From contig LR746273.1 of NCBI GenBank assembly GCA_902729315.2, positions 5,430,001 through 5,494,000 of the forward strand: a stretch of 64,000 bases of DNA. Direction: 5' to 3'. The translations under genes and the position numbers were made by a program. This DNA is from Spirodela intermedia (lineage: Eukaryota; Streptophyta; Magnoliopsida; Alismatales; Araceae). Every line of letters begins with the position of its first letter. Within the stretch, counting starts at the first letter, position 1. The notes beneath the pieces were generated by a model, which was not told where the DNA came from, did no database searches, and saw only the letters and a program-made list of their open reading frames with translations. Below are positions 60,371 to 64,000 of the stretch, in pieces.

Positions 60371-61359
60371 CGATTCTTGAACGGCTCATCTCTTTTCAAA
60401 CTAAAGTCGTCTTGATATTGGAGAAAAGACAATAAAATAGACCTCAGGTGGACCCATATGAAGCGTGCTACCGATTATACTTCATGAGATCCAGACTTAT
60501 CCATACGTACCTACCACATGACAATGGTGGTGGAGTGGGGAGTGATTGTTCACATGACAGTGGAAGAGGTAAGTCGTATGAGGGGTATGTACCGATCCCA
60601 CCACATGATCATTCATATTGAAGAGAATTCAAGTCTACGAGCCGTCCTCCAATGTTCACAAAACGTGTGGCCCTCCAAACTTTTTGTCCCATTGACGCTT
60701 AAATATGAGTCAAAATTGATATTATTATCTAAATATTTTTTTAATGGTTATACTCTTTAAATATCTGTAAAATAAACTTAGCGCACGTGGGCCAATGCTG
60801 AATAACGAGAAGAAGATAGAACCGGCGTGCCAAGACGACGACATCGACCTTATCGTCCGTCAGGGTGTACAGGTATACGCTCCGCTGTCCGACTCTTCTC
60901 TATCTCTCTCTCTCGCTCTGTGTTTGTCTGTCTCTCTGTGTTTGGCTGTGTGTGTGTCACTCTCTCCCCTTCCGGGATAAAAGCCCACGTGACCGGACCT
61001 AAAGATGCGGAGCTTTTATAGCATTTAAAAGAGAGTTTTTTACCTCGAGGCTGTCAGCTGCCCCCAAAAAAATAAAATAGATGGCCCTCCAAACTTTATG
61101 GCGCAAGGACTAATAATTATTATTTAAATAATTTTCTTGCCACAATGATGGGGAGCTTTTATAGCATTTAAAAGAAACATTTTCATCTCGAGCATATGAA
61201 CTACCCTCAAGAAAAATGAAGTGGATGGACCTCCAAACTTTATGGCGCATTGAATAATAACTATTATTTAAATACTTTTGAACGGTTTCAACTTGAAATA
61301 TATTATTAAATTAAATTAATGCGCATGCGTCAAAGACAGCACCGTCATGCTGATTTGGC
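60371..61359. other. R1 copy 3 and inverted small repeats
   Basis: R1 at 60,770-60,895, then a CT/GT-rich patch to about 60,970. Two copies of CCTCCAAACTTTATGGCGCA (near 61,085 and 61,230) are in reverse orientation to TGCGCCATAAAGTTTGGAGG at 53,224. No gene. Confidence 0.6.
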
Positions 61360-64000
61360 GGCAATTACCTTCTCAGCGATCCACTATTTATACGGATATA
61401 TATGTCGTCGGTTCTACATGATACATGTCCGTGGCATGCAGAGACACGTGAGTCAAAATAGCAACTTGGTAGCCATCTGACTTTTGGATCTAAAACACCA
61501 TGTGAATTTATTTGGTATATATACCTCCTAAGATTTTCTCTAGGATTGTACTACCGAAGTTTATCGGGTAAATATACCTCCACTGACCGACATCTCCGGT
61601 CACTAGCGGGCACATTCTCCAAAAACCATTGTCGTCCCAATTTGAGAAAATATAATTCGCAGCGATCATCCGGTGGCTAAACTCAAAACAAAAGATACAA
61701 TTCAGGAAGCGTCTCTCCATGCTCCTGTGTTCAAGCGTTCCCACCGCCGTCCATGTGGAAACACCCAAGATATAGGGCAGGGGGCAGACGGAGATGGCAC
61801 CTCTATTCACCCACGGCGTCTCATTGGCACGCGCACCGCTTTCGTCCTCTTTCGGAAAGCGGAGCGTATATCTGTACACCCTGACGGACGATCAGGTCGA
61901 TGTCGTCGTCTTGGCATGGCGGTTGTCTTCTTCTTCTCGTGATTCATCGTTGACCCACGTTGCGCTAAGTTTATTTTACAGATATTTAAAGAGTATAATA
62001 ATTAGAAATTATTTAAATAATAATATTAAGCATGGCGGTTCCATGCTTGATTGGGAGACTTACGCATATGCATATAAGAGGCTTATTTGGAAAGTCAATC
62101 ATTTCATCATCCCCTTTTATTTCCTCGGTTAGGGCTTCTCAAGATTGGAGCCATAGTTGCTGCCACTTTGTGGCTGCTAAAAGTGATGTGTCTCCCTATT
62201 CCTAGCCACTAGTTGCCGCTGGATTGTAAACAACTTGAGCGGCTGCTCCTGCTCACCACATGTTGGGAAATGATTCGAATCTGAGCACTAGTGTGGCAAC
62301 GGAAGATATCTAAGAAGATGTCAAAGAAGGTACACAATCTACCAAGTAATAGAGATCTAAGAAGAAGAGGTGAGAAAAATGGTACACGGATTTAATGTTG
62401 AATGGAGAGGCTAATACACCTTCTTACGTCCTCCAAAAGGAGAATAGAGATTTCACTATTAAAGAGAAAACAAGATACAACTTTGGAAAAGAATAAAGAC
62501 TCACAGCCAAGCCACAGAGGGGGAGGCATGGAACTCCCAATGTTCGCCACTAGAGATAAAAGGGTTTTCTATCTTCATGTCTCAAAATTATATCTTACCC
62601 CAACCCCCTTTTTTAATGCCTTGTAGGTAAAATGGATGGGACCTTCATACCACCGACTAGTCCCTAAAATAAAAATGCAAGAGAAAGACAAGTCCGAGAG
62701 GACTTTGCACGATAAGTTGACCAAGTCAACTAATACTTCAAGACCAGAGTTACGAGCACACTCGACATCATGGTTTTCCTCTTCGTAAGATGATTCTGCA
62801 CCATGGATAATTCTTGGTGTGTTGGCCTTCTATTACCTCACTCTCTAGGGACAAGAGACTAACTTGTGAAACAATATAGGTTTCTTAGTTTCCTGGCTAT
62901 TGTTTGTTCTAAAACCTCATAGGCTCATGAAATCAAGATTGAGTTCTTCATATGCTAAGCCATTGATACAACGCAAGTTGATTTAATGTCCTGCGCTTCA
63001 ACCATTCTAACCTCTTAAGAACCATGAGATCAACTCCAACTAGGTGAACCGCCTCAGGGTAAGAATCCTAATGTTGTTGAGAAATTATTAGCCTTGGACT
63101 TGCAAGTCTATCAAGAATCCATTAGGTTAATAAATCTCCATGTTCCTTATCAATGCTAGGAAGGATAAATAATGTAGAAGTTATTGTATAATGATATCGG
63201 AATAGGCAAACATGTCCTTAACGTTTATATTATTTATGACTAACCATCTCATAATGAAATCATAAACTCCTAACGTAGTGGGGAAGATAATAAGTGAATC
63301 ATTCAGTTAATGTTACTAGCAGTGTATCTACAATCTTGTCCTCCAGCAGAATTGGGTATTATACAAAATTCCCTCATCAGGAAATGGAGCAAAGCAATTT
63401 TGTTTGTTCCATTCTACAGTTTGTGACTGCTTTTGTTTTAGCTATATATCAATTGAGGATAAAAATTTTCTTTAAAGTGCTATTAAAAGCACCGGATCTT
63501 CGGCATCAAACACGTGTTCTTATCCACGAAGGGGGGACCAAAAGAGACGGATGCGGCGACACGCTGTCTTGACCGGGCTGCCGACCACATGTTAGATGTC
63601 GGTTCCATGACGATGAAACACGTGAGTCAAAATAGGAACTCACTTGCCATCTGATTTTTGGATTTCAAACGCCATACGAATTTATTAGTCTAATACGTCG
63701 TTAGATTTTATTTAGGACGATGTGCCACTGAAAATAATTAGTTAAATGTACATCAATTTAGAAACTACCATTAGCAGCGAATATCCGGTGGACAAAGTCA
63801 AAACTAAAAAACAAATTCAGTAGGTATGATAACCAGTTAAAATTTAGGAAGCCTCTCTCTAAGTTTCAAGCTTTCCTACCGCTTTGTCAAAACCAAAGAA
63901 ATAAGTTCCGACGCGGAGACGCGTTATGGCCTTCAACTCTGTATATATACTTGAGCTCCGGGGAGAAGTGATGATGCATCAGGCCTACCGACCATCTTCC
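61360..64000. repeat. Inverted-repeat arm 2
   Basis: Reverse complement of 39,300-40,612 plus 46,689-48,060, without the copia-2 element. In window order it contains R2 (minus), R1 (minus), R3 (plus), the PPO upstream flank and the PPO promoter. It runs to the right edge, so its full length is unknown. Confidence 0.88.
63930..64000 (+). promoter_or_regulatory. PPO promoter at the right edge
   Basis: GTATATATAC at 63,941-63,950, then TTGAGCTCCGGGGAGAAGTG and ACCGACCATCTTCC, identical in layout to PPO-B. The PPO start codon would be expected some 25-30 bp beyond the window, on the plus strand. Confidence 0.8.

Noticed and set aside
1-64000. tRNA, rRNA, CRISPR or bacterial-type operon signals
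   Set aside because: I saw none that could be supported; the window is plant nuclear DNA. A tRNA scan and an Infernal search would be the deciding checks.

Overview
This is a nuclear window from a flowering plant. The evidence is spliced genes with GT-AG introns, single-copy plant housekeeping genes, a chloroplast-targeted polyphenol oxidase (PPO), LTR retrotransposons of both the Ty1/copia and Ty3/gypsy orders, and abundant CT/GA microsatellites. GC-rich coding exons sit next to AT-rich non-coding DNA, and the intact PPO gene has no intron. I cannot name the species; a non-grass monocot, a magnoliid or a basal eudicot would all fit.

Left third (about 1-26,000) is ordinary gene space. In order it holds: a poorly coding CT-rich segment; POP4, the Rpp29-type subunit of RNase P/MRP (+, 4397-6885); tail-to-tail with it RFC3, a small subunit of the replication factor C clamp loader (-, 7429-11758); a DRIP-like RING E3 ubiquitin ligase (-, 12382-19681); and, divergent from it, a GAUT5/6-like galacturonosyltransferase of pectin synthesis (+, 21436-25890). 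Exons could be placed almost to the base for RFC3 and DRIP, and for most of POP4 and GAUT. The RFC3 promoter carries three palindromic TGGGCC site II clusters, typical of proliferation genes.

The rest (about 25,500-64,000) is a rearranged, transposon-invaded PPO locus. A segment containing the 3' end of GAUT, its downstream DNA and a minus-strand PPO gene occurs in repeated units. The unit at 31,095-39,400 (PPO-B) is dead: it has lost CuA ligands through two deletions, carries a 1-bp shift in a C run, and is split by a Ty1/copia element (33,252-38,190) bounded by a 5-bp target duplication GAGGA. The unit at 48,358-51,430 (PPO-C) has an intact 589-codon PPO gene. The PPO 5' flank recurs inverted at the right edge, ending in a PPO promoter pointing out of the window, so another plus-strand PPO gene probably begins just past position 64,000. 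Other orphan PPO promoter pieces lie at 52,586 and 58,030.

Transposons date the events relative to each other. A second, decayed copia element (40,613-46,683) sits in only one arm of the large inverted repeat (about 39,300-48,060 versus 61,360-64,000); the other arm preserves the empty site. A 3.1-kb internally deleted gypsy element (27,725-30,825) contains a 220-bp nearly perfect palindrome. A 2.2-kb gag-only gypsy derivative (55,249 to about 57,485) lies among repeated promoter modules and GC-rich low-complexity DNA. Overall, two conserved gene pairs lie next to a fast-evolving defence-enzyme locus that grows by tandem and inverted duplication and decays by transposon insertion and small deletions.
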